This document shows positions 54,493-64,000 of a stretch of 64,000 nt of DNA, one piece after another. Every line of letters starts with the position of its first letter. The first letter of the stretch is position 1. Source of the DNA: Platycnemis pennipes (lineage: Eukaryota; Arthropoda; Insecta; Odonata; Platycnemididae); the NCBI GenBank assembly GCA_933228895.1, contig OW121856.1:104569027-104633026 (forward strand). Direction: 5' to 3'. Under the pieces are notes generated by a model. That model was not told where the DNA came from. It worked only from the letters and a program-made list of their open reading frames with translations, and did no database searches. Made by a program: the position numbers and the translations under genes.

Positions 54493-57304
54493 ACTTCCCG
54501 CATACGGTAGCTGAGCGACGTAATCTGTTGAATTTTCCATCTTTGGTCCTTCGTGTATAGCATGAACAGATTTTTTGAGTCCACGGGCTTTTCTTCGGTT
54601 GCAATCATCGCCTTTTACATTCATTCGCGGTCACCTCTTCATGGGGAGCCATATCCTAGGGTAAAAACGGTTTCGCTGCTGATGTTTCATTCCTTTGACG
54701 AGCACCCCAAGCGATTTCCCTTCACCCCTCCCCTTCCCTCCAAAGGGAACGATGAAATGATCCCAGAAAAGCTTTTCATAACCCCGCGCACCGAACACGC
54801 GTTCTTGAGATCTCGACCGTAAAGTGCCGTAGCCGAGGTTGCCCCCTGCATATTTATAAATAAGAGGCGCCCAAGGAATGGATTCAAGCCTCATCTCTTT
54901 CCAGCCGAGGGATAGAGGCCCACCCCCGATCTTATTCCTTTATTCAAGATAGCTGAAAACACCCTTTCGGATCTGTCATAAATGTTTCCACACACCTTAT
55001 GGTTTATAGATCGGGCCGTAAAGATGCAATTGTTACGTCCCCCGGGTTCTGGAGCATTAAAGATTTCGTTCCCAACCCTTCACCTTTGAACTTCCGAGGG
55101 CCTACTCAACAATAAACTCGAGGCCACGATGGCATCGAACACCCAAAGCGCCCCTCGTCTCATATCTCGACGTTTTTTTTTAAAAAAAAAAGATAAGAGC
55201 TACCCGCAATTTATCGCACGTGCTGTAAGTTTCTGTTTCGGACGTCAAATACCAACTCCTCAAACACAATGATGTTTGGGATGAACATTGATTTCAGAAC
55301 TGCTCTTGATATCTCCGAGTATAACATATTATTACACATCCCAGGAGTTTTAGTGGACGAGAGAAATATCCTCTAGTTAAACATAAATTTTATGTTAATA
55401 AAACTGATAGTTGACCTCATTTTTTACGTTTTTTAGTTGTTTTCAAAAACTTTTACCCTCATTAATTGGTTCCATTCTCTAACTAGTTCTAAGTTTATTA
55501 TAATGCCTTTTTGCCTCTTTGAAATATCTCTGAATGTAAAGTATTAAAGAAAGAGAACTCAATCTTTTTATATTTGTTACATTGCGTACGATTTTACGAT
55601 CGAGAAATAACACACGTCTATGTGGTTCAGATAGACTGTATTCATGTGCTCTTAACCAAGCTAACAAATACATCTCCATGTTACCATACGCACACAAACA
55701 AGATTAGATTCACGAGTATTTGGACAATATTTTGACAATATTTAAGAGAGAGTGGACGTTATATTGGGTACGGCGATCAAAACACTGAGGGAACAAAGCA
55801 TTATTTGTTATTATTTCCTGGCATAAGTTCAATTATTTCAATTAGTTCTTCATCACCGTAATTACTGTTTAGTGCACCAAAATTCTTCGTAGAAACTAGT
55901 GATTTCTTCATCATCTAATTTCATTACGGAATGTTGTCATTCATTTTGCATAACTCTATGAATTAGGCTGTATCATGGATAAGATATAATTATCCAGTCT
56001 TATTTTATACATTTTATTCGCATTCCTAAAATCTAAAATGTACCTAATATTCAAGTGAAAAAAGCATTAGACGCGTTCCTCCTGCACATTTCTGCAGGCA
56101 ATACGCGATTTCCCGAGTGACTCGTCGGAAAACATTAAAAAGAGATTTTGTTACTCAAAGAGTCGGCTACAGCCTCCATGCAGCATGCGTTCCGCAGTTA
56201 GCGAAGTATTACTACATCCGAAATCGGATCTCAAGAGCATATGGCTCCAGGAATACTGGACCTGGAATTTCTTACTCATTCAAAGCTTTCCACTTCGTGT
56301 TATTTCCGTACCGCCTGCATTCTCATAGCAGGAGGATCCAGGAACAGGTTTTTTAGGTGGTCACGGAATGTGTTCAGCGCCGGAAACAACTAATGTTTCA
56401 CGTAGTTGGTAATCAACTAATGACCAGAATTCCAGCTCCCGAAACTTTTCCTGCTGAAGGCGAATATTCTTTCTGGCCTCGTTAGAACTTTCGCAATTCC
56501 TTTAAGCACTTCGTTTATTTCGGCATCCTTAAATTAATTGCGCGAACATTCCGCTTCCCATTTTTGACTTGATGAGCCGCTGCGATATCTCGGTCAGGAG
56601 CTCTTCGCCGAAAATATTGAATCGTTCAAATTGCGTTCTGTTCTCCTCTGCCAGATCGTAAATAATAAATACAACCCTCACTTTGAAATTTAACGATCTT
56701 ACTTTCCTCCTAAGTCTTCCCTTTGTGTCTTCGTAATATTCCGTTTCGACTTATGACAGATCTATTTCTTCAAAGTCCCTTTCATTTGTTTTCCATGCTT
56801 CTATATTTAAGTGTGGGATTCGTTTTCCTTCAGTATGATTTATGCCACCCTTAGCGTCTCAAGTCGCAAGTTTCCCCGTCTTTCTCTTCTCCTTCCACCC
56901 TCCCCCGACGGAAGGAACTCTCCTGCTTCTGTTGCGTCCATTCCCCAACCCCCTCAAACCCTTCTCCTGTTACCCTCGCCCCCTCCCCCATCTTTCATCG
57001 CTCCCCCTCGCCTCTTCCTACCCACTTCTCCACTTACGTTAGACTTCCCCCCACTCCCATTCTCATCTCAAGAAATAATGTATACGAGCTGGAGTGGATT
57101 ATTCAGTCCAAACTCGTGCAGCAGAGTACAAATAATCATCCTTCAAACTCCATCAGGTATTCCATCTATTTTCTCCTCCTCGTATTATTTCTCTGACTTG
57201 AAACAATATGTTTACGCTTGACTTCCTTGCTTTGGATTTTGTGGTCATTTTGGATTTTGACTCTCAACATGTTGAGTACGGGTGCAGACGGAAGAATTTG
57301 TTAC
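54493..57304. other. No gene recognised
   Basis: About 2.8 kb. Frames 54553-54894 (both strands), 55479-55697 minus and 56117-56356 plus show no domain. A pyrimidine-rich tract on the + strand at 56870-57060 produces Pro/Ser-rich frames. Confidence 0.45.
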
Positions 57305-57627
57305 CGAGGTGTGTGTGAGACCGTCGGGATTATCTCGAATAGGTAACCTAGGAGTCACGTGGCATAAATACGAATGGTTTACAAGTTTAATGTGTTAAAA
57401 CCGACCGCTGATTACGACCTCATTAATTGTTTTCAGTCAAATTTTTCTCATTTGCCTGGAGTATAGAGAACTGGACGATATAAATCTCGAGTGAAAAACA
57501 ATGACTGAGATTATTACGAGCGATTGAAACTCACCAAAATTAGCGAACCATTCTTGTTTGTACCATTTCTCCTTGGTTACCTATTCGAATTAATCCCGAC
57601 GATTTCAAACGCAACCCCCCAGGGGAG
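57305..57627. mobile_element. Fold-back MITE, family M, copy 3
   Basis: Left GGTGTGTGTGAGACCGTCGGG and GGTAACCTAGGAGTCACGTGG pair with the right GGTTACCTATTCG, CCCGACGATTTCAAACGC and CAACCCCCCAGGGG. Same family as 50914-51245. Confidence 0.75.
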
Positions 57628-58117
57628 AGATTTTTTCAGCTATTTCACACATATATATACGTGTGGTATGGTATTATTATTTATGAAATATTTTCGCAAC
57701 TTTAATTCTATTGCACAGAAATTACGTGACTCACCGAGTGAATCATTCGCCTATTGGAAGAAATATCGAGTTGTGCAACCCGCCAGTCACAATTTTATGC
57801 TTGTTTATGTGGGTCTTCAATCTAAAAATTTAGGTTCTTTGTCAAATATAACGTTAGCTATCAGCAATGTTTAAGCAATCTCTTTAATACTCTCTCTCCA
57901 TCCAATAAGATATTTTTTTACATTTTCAAAATGTTTTGAATATATTTGTACCAGGTTAATATACAAGCAACTAGATGAGTCCATATCGATGCTATTTTTC
58001 CCGTTCTATTATTTCCGTTTCCTCTGTGAGTTGGGTTTCAGTCTGTCCGATAACTGGGTTATTTATTCCCAGGGTTTGAGTTTTTTATTCCCAGCTAATT
58101 ATTTACTTTTCTTATGC

Positions 58118-58232
58118 TAGATACCAATGGAAATACGCTGCCAGTATAAGTAATCCTTACGAAATAGGCTGAAATAATGTACTGGAGCGTGTGAAGGATC
58201 GGCAAGATTTGTAAATGGACGGTATGATAAAT
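58118..58232 (+). pseudogene. LINE-A internal fragment
   Basis: Broken codons for AA(S)ISNPYEIG, stop, NNVLERV, then RQDL-like and GRYD (GGACGGTATGATAAATT). Only about 115 bases, without a 3' end, so truncated on both sides. Confidence 0.6.
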
Positions 58233-58747
58233 TTGCTGAAAATGTTAAAAATTACCGGTGACTAGAATTTTTAATACAAGCAATGGATTGACTGTGACAT
58301 TTAAGTATGAAAGGGAAGGAATAGGAAGTATAGGAAGGAAAATGATAGGTTTTGGTGTAATTATATTCGCTTTCAATAGGTGGCAATTATAGATGCCGAT
58401 GATGGAATTAATTAGGCTACCTAACACCTTCAGCAGTACTTGCTGTATACGTCGCGTATACGGCTGGAGAAGAATAATTTAAAGATAAATACTTGAAACT
58501 TTTGACCTCATTGACATTTAAATGAGGTCTCCAACAATTTTGAAATTTGTGTAGCGCATTTCAGATCGTTACAAAATCAAAAACTCCCCTCTCACAGATT
58601 CTCCGATTTAGATATAAACCAAAACAATCGAATGCTGGGAAGAAACCATATCGCGAGGCTCACTCGCTGCTATACACCCTCGACATAACTGGACCATTTG
58701 AAAGGTTGACTTGACGATGACAATATGGTTTGGGCTCTGATGGCCTC

Positions 58748-59695
58748 TTAAGGTGACTCCACCGAATTATGAAGTAGATGCCATTTTTGTGAAAATTTCA
58801 GGACACAATTTTTTGGCCCTTCTAACGATTAGCAATGAAATAATTTGGCCTATTCATAATATAGTTAAGAAAAAAGACGTTGAAAATCAGATATTTTATA
58901 CGTGGCTATACGGCAGAGCATGGCTCTTGTAGTAAAATTTGCAGATTAATAATGTAAAGAGAAATGTCGTTTTGACGAAAAACTAATATAAGATGAGCAA
59001 TTTTATGTAAAATTTAGCATTATAAAAAAGTGCTCGCCTTACCACACTTGTGTAATTGATATCAATAAATGTTTGCTCGAAAAAAGGCAGAAAAGCCTTA
59101 GTTACATGAAAGTGGCGCTACAGTATGTTGTTATCGTTGGCAACGGTACTTGTGACGGAACGTGCTTACAAGCTTATTTACCGACTCCATTTAGGAATAT
59201 ACCTTACCATGGTCCTTCTTATATTTTTTATGCAAGTTAAATATTTCATTGGTTATTGATATGATGTAAATAATACCAATGCTTCCAAATGGTAGCAGCG
59301 TCATTGTTGCCAATTAATTTTAAAAAATACGAATATTAATAAAATTCAAAACAAAGAGTTGTATTTGCAAGGGAATAGTTTAAAACTAAGTAAGGAAATA
59401 TTTATCCTATTTTAGAATACTAGCGGGATTATGCATGTATTCTCGTTTTGTAAATTAAACATGGCAACAACACTTGAGCCATGTTTTGAGGTCAAAATAA
59501 GTTAAAAGAGCTTGTAAAAAATAGAATACAGCTACAACGCGCTATATGTTAGTATACTCATACAAATATTGTGTGCGTTATCACCCCATAGATGATTTTC
59601 CATATAGGTGTTTTTCTTTGTCGGCATTTATTCATTAAATAACACAGCTCTTTTACGGGATATTGAATCGCGGAGTCACGGTGGAACCTCCTTAA
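58748..59695. mobile_element. Probable non-autonomous piggyBac-type element
   Basis: TTAA at 58748-58751 and 59692-59695 borders a 940-base segment with imperfect inverted ends: GGTGACTCCACCG on the left and CGGTGGAACCTCC on the right (10 of 13 positions complementary). TTAA duplication is the hallmark of piggyBac elements. There is no transposase frame; the interior is AT-rich. The TIR does not begin with the usual CCC, so the assignment is provisional. Confidence 0.6.
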
Positions 59696-59739
59696 GAGCT
59701 TAAATTCATCATGTGGTCCAATAATGGAGCATAATATCG

Positions 59740-60200
59740 ATGGATTTTTTCCACCCTTTAGGACATTGTTCTGCGTTTCATTTGTTTTTTAATCCAGACA
59801 TTGTCTCGGTGACGAGCTATTTTTTTCGCATTATTCTCACGGGTTTAGCTTTTGCCGCACGATACTTTTTGACATCGCTCCCCCAGCTGTCCCTCTTCCC
59901 CGATCCCTCTTGGCGTATTGTCACCCGTTCACCCTCGACACAAATCTTCCCGTTCCCCCTCCCCCCCCCACTCTCCCATCCCCCTCCCCTTTTGGCTAAT
60001 GAAGCTCTTCGTTCTCCCATCCCGAAAAACTCACCAGTCCATACCCGCTGCTCTATCCTCCCCGGAAAACAAACACTCTGCAGAACTTCGAGCAAAAACA
60101 AAGCAAACAAGAGTTTTCACTCTCTCTCTCTCTCCTTCTCCCATACAACGTTTTTCTTTCCTCTCGAGTATCACCGGCAGGAATAACTCCTTAAAATTTT
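59740..60200. other. Pyrimidine-rich tract, no gene
   Basis: Dense C/T on the + strand at 59880-60170, including CTCTCTCTCTCTCTCC. The frames 59740-60202 are low complexity. Confidence 0.55.
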
Positions 60201-60365
60201 AGCGATAATGGTGAGAGATGGGTGGTAAATAATCGTCTCTGAAGCCATAGTCTGCCTTTAAGAACGTCTATACGGTATTTTGTTTCTACGTTGAAAATAT
60301 GCCGTGATTTTCGTATAGCGTTCCTCGTTCCTGCGAGTGTGCCTTTGTGCTATGTTCGTGTTCAT

Positions 60366-60550
60366 CGTACGTTACTTTTCACTAGTTAGACCACACCTCG
60401 AATATGTGGCCAGTGTATGGGATCCGAATGAATTAGGTTTGATCAGAGAGCTAGGCAGTGTGCAGCGTAGAGCAGCTAGGTTCGTTAAAGGTGTTACGAT
60501 AGGTTTAGTAGTGAATCAGAATTAATAGAATAATTAGGTTGGGAATCATA
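60366..60550 (+). pseudogene. LINE-B C-terminal fragment, first copy
   Basis: RYFSLVRPHLEYVASVWDP, NELGLIRELGSVQRRAARF and KG, then degenerate NQN, GWES. It stops where a second, overlapping part of the same family begins. Confidence 0.8.
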
Positions 60551-61470
60551 ATCGTGTCGGACACAATCAAAGTCACATCGGGAGTTCCCCAGGGTAGCGT
60601 AGTAGGTCCGCTTCTATTTCTTTTAAACAAAAACGGATTGGATACCATAGTTAGTAGTAAGCTTAGACTTTTACAGACGATGCGGTAGTGCATTGGGGTA
60701 TATCGAAGATCGAAAGCGTTGAAACCATAAGGTATTTTGATGTAACAATCACTAAAGATTTATCGTGGGGAAGGCACATCCGGGAAATATGCGGCCGAGC
60801 GAAGAGAAAGCCTGGATTTATAAAAAGAGTACTTGCGAAATGTGATAAGAAGAGAAAAGAGCGATATTACTTTTCACTAGCTAAGCTCCACCTTGAGTAT
60901 GCAGCCAGGGATCAGAATGAATTAGGTTTGATGAGAGAACTAGACAGTGTGCAGCGTAGAGCAGCTAGGTTCGTTAAAAGGTGTTAAGATAGGTTGAGTA
61001 GTGTTTCAGGATAATTACAACAATAAGGGTGGGAATCATTATCAGAACGTAGGTTAAAGTACAGAATAAATCTATTAGAAAAATTTCAATCGGATAGCTT
61101 TACTGAAGATGTTTGGTGCATATTAAAAACACCAGCGTAATATGCTAGATTCGAACAGATAAATAAGATTAGAGAGATAGATTGTTGTAACGATAGATTT
61201 AAATGTCATTTTTACCCCTTACTATAAGAGAACACAATAGGCAGCATAGAAAAGGGGTAGGTAGGTGAAATATCGTTAGAGTAGCCTGTAGTCCATGATT
61301 CATTACCAAAAATCCCTTTATTACTACGTACATACCATCTACCTGCATGTGACCCTATTTTCTGGCATGTTTCCAGTGATAGGTATCCTACTTGCAAGTC
61401 AGTAGTGCATGTTTGGTCTTCACCCCCTGCCGCACACCCTCGTGGTGACTTTCAAGTTTTTCCTATGGAT
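60551..61470 (+). pseudogene. LINE-B with internal deletion, through to the 3' end
   Basis: SDTIKVTSGVPQGSVVGPLL (motif B region), then after a frameshift the motif C part TDDAVVH, joined directly to SKIESVETIRYFDVTITKDL, SWGRHIREICGRAKRKPGF, FSLAKLHLEYAA and RELDSVQRRAARFVK. About 50-60 codons between motif C and the ESVETIRY block are missing. The UTR and stem-loop (CGCACACCCTCGTGGTG) end at ATGGATGTAGATGTATG. Confidence 0.82.
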
Positions 61471-61475
61471 GTAGA

Positions 61476-63788
61476 TGTATGAAATATGTCTTTAGCTAAG
61501 TACTTGAAAAATAATGTATCTTCTAAGGCTCCACTCACGATCATTGGGTGATTCTCTCACGTGAATGAATCTGACGTCAGCATTCCTGATTGGAGTGAAT
61601 ATATCAGAAAAAAATAAGCTGCCAACGTTGTACCTATGGATCGCATTACTGTCGAGCACCCATAAAGGCAGTTGTACACGGTGAAATATCTTGCTCAAGA
61701 TCTTGTTCCAAAAATTGAACTGCGAATTGGCCAGGAAATTGTGAAAGAAGAAGTAGGTTGACGGTCTTACACGATCACAGATTTCCATGCAATTTGTGCG
61801 CCAATTAGGTAGATTAGGTACATGCGCAGATATCGATTTCGGTCGGACAGCTGAATTGCGATATCCTGCATTGTAAGTTTCCGAAGTGAAATGAATTCTT
61901 AACGAACAGTAGTATTTTTCTAGTATTTTTGCGTATCCTTTGGACAAAAGTGAATTTTAGCGATGGTGACGATTGTATTTTGAAGAATACTGCCACAATA
62001 AGTGGGTGACTATAATTTGCTAGCATTTAATCCTAGCAATAATAAAATAATACGATAGTTTACTTGCACTCTTTCATCGACTTATATAACCCACCATTTA
62101 TCTGAATCTGAATACCATGTTTATGATCCTTGCACATATTTCTTATTTGGTTCAATTTCGTCTCCCGAATTTCATTGATGAGATTTTACGTTTGTCAGTG
62201 CGTCCCACTCATGTTTTGAGGAATGTAAGACGTCCACCACAACGACAAATATAACAACATGGAAGCAACGAGGAACATCACGATATGTACAGCAAAAATA
62301 TCAGTTTTGCCACACTTATAGGAATTAAAGTGATCGCAAGCACAGGACACCAACCTTACGAATACTATACGTACGCATCAATGCCGTCACTTTTCATGCG
62401 CAGAAGCTACGGAGTGGATCTTTGGCGGTTTCGTCCAATAATTTAGAGCATGCTCTTAAATTCTTGTACAGCAAATTGTACAAAGACCTCGTACACACTA
62501 TAATTAGCGCATTGAAAAAGTTCTTGTGGAAGAAATTTCACCGCATACAACGGCCTTAATAGAGATGACTGGAAGTGTTTTAGATTATATTATTAACCAT
62601 ATGTTGGTGAATGGAGCTTATTTCAATATACATTAAAAATTATTAATTTGTGAATTGCGCTCACAACAAATGCATATCTCGACATTCTTCGAAGCAAAAT
62701 TTCCCTCGTGTGTTTTGTCTTAAATGTTAAATCCTGTAATATTGAGAACCAAATCCTGGGTTTTTTTGGAAAGATGTCACGTTAATGCCTAAAAACATTT
62801 TTAGGCATTACATCTTACCACAGGGCTTACAATAAAGATCTCTGGAAGAATCTCTGCGAGAGGTTTTCAATAAGCTCAGTACTGTGGCAGGAAGTAATTA
62901 GACATTTTAAACTATTTTCAAGGAGCTATTTGTCACTGTTGTTCATGCTTACCACTCTCATTCCTAAATGTTATTTTGCCTTTAGAGCGGAACTGAGAAT
63001 GATATCCAAGTATCAATTCTTTCCTCTGCAGGATAATTTTAGCTCTGGTTTATTTGCCCTGTGTTCAAGCGGGCCAACAAAAAAAAATATTAATCAGCCA
63101 ATCAGTGCATCTCTCATTCGTGCCTAGATAATGGATGAAACTCTATCTGGCTATCCAATCTTATTTTGGCGTTCCACCCTCATCCATATATACATTTTTA
63201 GGTTTATTTTCTTGGGTACACATCTCATCTTCATCTGTATATTTTCGCCTTCGCTATCCCACGGAGCTTATGAGAATTAGACGCCTTGGGAGATTTTCCT
63301 ATCATGAACACTGGGTGACTTGATCGCACCGGATAAAAACCACGCGCGAAAGTTGATATGAAGCAGTTGGTCAGCAGGATATCACATTTTGGGGTGCGTA
63401 TGGAAGGAGGAAAGAGGAAAAAGCAATTCCCGAGGAGGAAAACCAGGGGAGAGCGAAAAGCAATACAAGTCTACAGCATTCGATAGCGACCTTATTCATC
63501 GAATTACCTCTTCTCGGAAAAACTGGTCTGTCCCTCATTTGCGAAGGCTATCTTACGAGACCCTGTGTGACACTTTCGGTGGTGAGAGATGGACTTATAA
63601 CCTAAAGATTCCAAGAGATAAGTCCTTCTCTCGTTAGGGCATGATGGAATAGCTAAATTGAAATAAAACACTAAAAACTTATTCCACGACATGGAACCCT
63701 TTCGGAGTGGATAATTGGAAGGCTAATCACTGCTCAGAAGAAATATGGTGTATTCGCAAACCTCATTCGTTAACCATCCACGTGTAAT
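61476..63788. other. No gene recognised
   Basis: AT-rich, with frames of up to 151 codons (61492-61947 minus) that show no known domain. A perfect small hairpin TAATGCCTAAAA-ACA-TTTTAGGCATTA lies at about 62783-62810, within AAGATG/CATCTT ends. Confidence 0.4.
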
Positions 63789-64000
63789 TTACATCTACAT
63801 TCACACGATACCCCGCAAGCCACCGCGAGGGTGTGAAGATCACCAAGCATGCACTACTAACATGCAAACAAGCAACTATAGGGTCTCATGCAACTACATT
63901 GTTAGTATCTATAGCATTTAAGGGATTAATACATATATCATGCACTACAGACTACTCTAAAATATTTCCCGTACCAATCCCTTTGCTATGCTGCCTATTC
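63789..64000 (-). mobile_element. LINE-B 3' end, running off the window
   Basis: Tail TTTACATCTACATTCACACG, the CGCGAGGGTGTGAAGATC stem-loop with a small deletion, GCATGCACTACTAACATGC, and the UTR with ATGCTGCCTATTC at the window edge. The ORF would follow outside. Confidence 0.85.

Overview
The window looks like nuclear DNA of an arthropod, probably an insect with a large, repeat-rich genome. The evidence is one intron-containing trypsin-like protease gene, dozens of 5'-truncated CR1/Jockey-group LINE fragments on both strands, RTE and copia debris, tRNA-derived SINE heads and several inverted-repeat transposons. There is no bacterial gene organisation, no rRNA and no CRISPR array. I do not name a species.

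The only host gene I can support is on the + strand, from 26292 to 40504. It has five coding exons (26292-26367, 29404-29578, 32621-32858 or a longer version, 33839-34042 or from 33829, 40316-40504) that join in phase. The product is a secreted trypsin-like zymogen of about 293-320 residues with signal peptide, cysteine-bearing propeptide, R|IVGG activation site, an intact His/Asp/Ser triad and the S1 residue Asp189. The conserved oxyanion-hole Gly193 is replaced by Ala, exactly at the exon 4/exon 5 junction. Its introns carry LINE, MITE, hAT-like and hairpin insertions, two of them within about 70 bases of a splice acceptor.

1-25 kb holds no convincing host gene. It is filled by LINE-A and LINE-B fragments (two related subfamilies ending in a conserved stem-loop plus a TGTAGA tail), a diverged LINE-C piece, an unknown dispersed repeat ('repeat X': at the window start and, inverted and split by a LINE, at 16.0-16.8 kb), a duplicated 340-base block (8.2 and 9.6 kb), and tRNA-like SINE heads at 24-25.5 kb. 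41-64 kb is similar, with RTE fragments at 45.0 and 47.3 kb (the second split by a copia-derived insert between 17-base direct repeats), two fold-back MITEs, a probable piggyBac-type element in TTAA sites (58.7-59.7 kb), a hairpin cluster at 53.9 kb, and more LINE debris. Pyrimidine-rich tracts recur on the + strand.

The most interesting pattern is a set of three unrelated-in-sequence but identically built insertions (5883-6032, 33208-33408, 44268-44632). Each has an 11-13 base target duplication, a 29-43 base unpaired extension on the left, and then a near-perfect palindrome running to the right target copy. This resembles the inverted terminal-repeat structure known for Penelope-like elements, although no Penelope protein is visible here.
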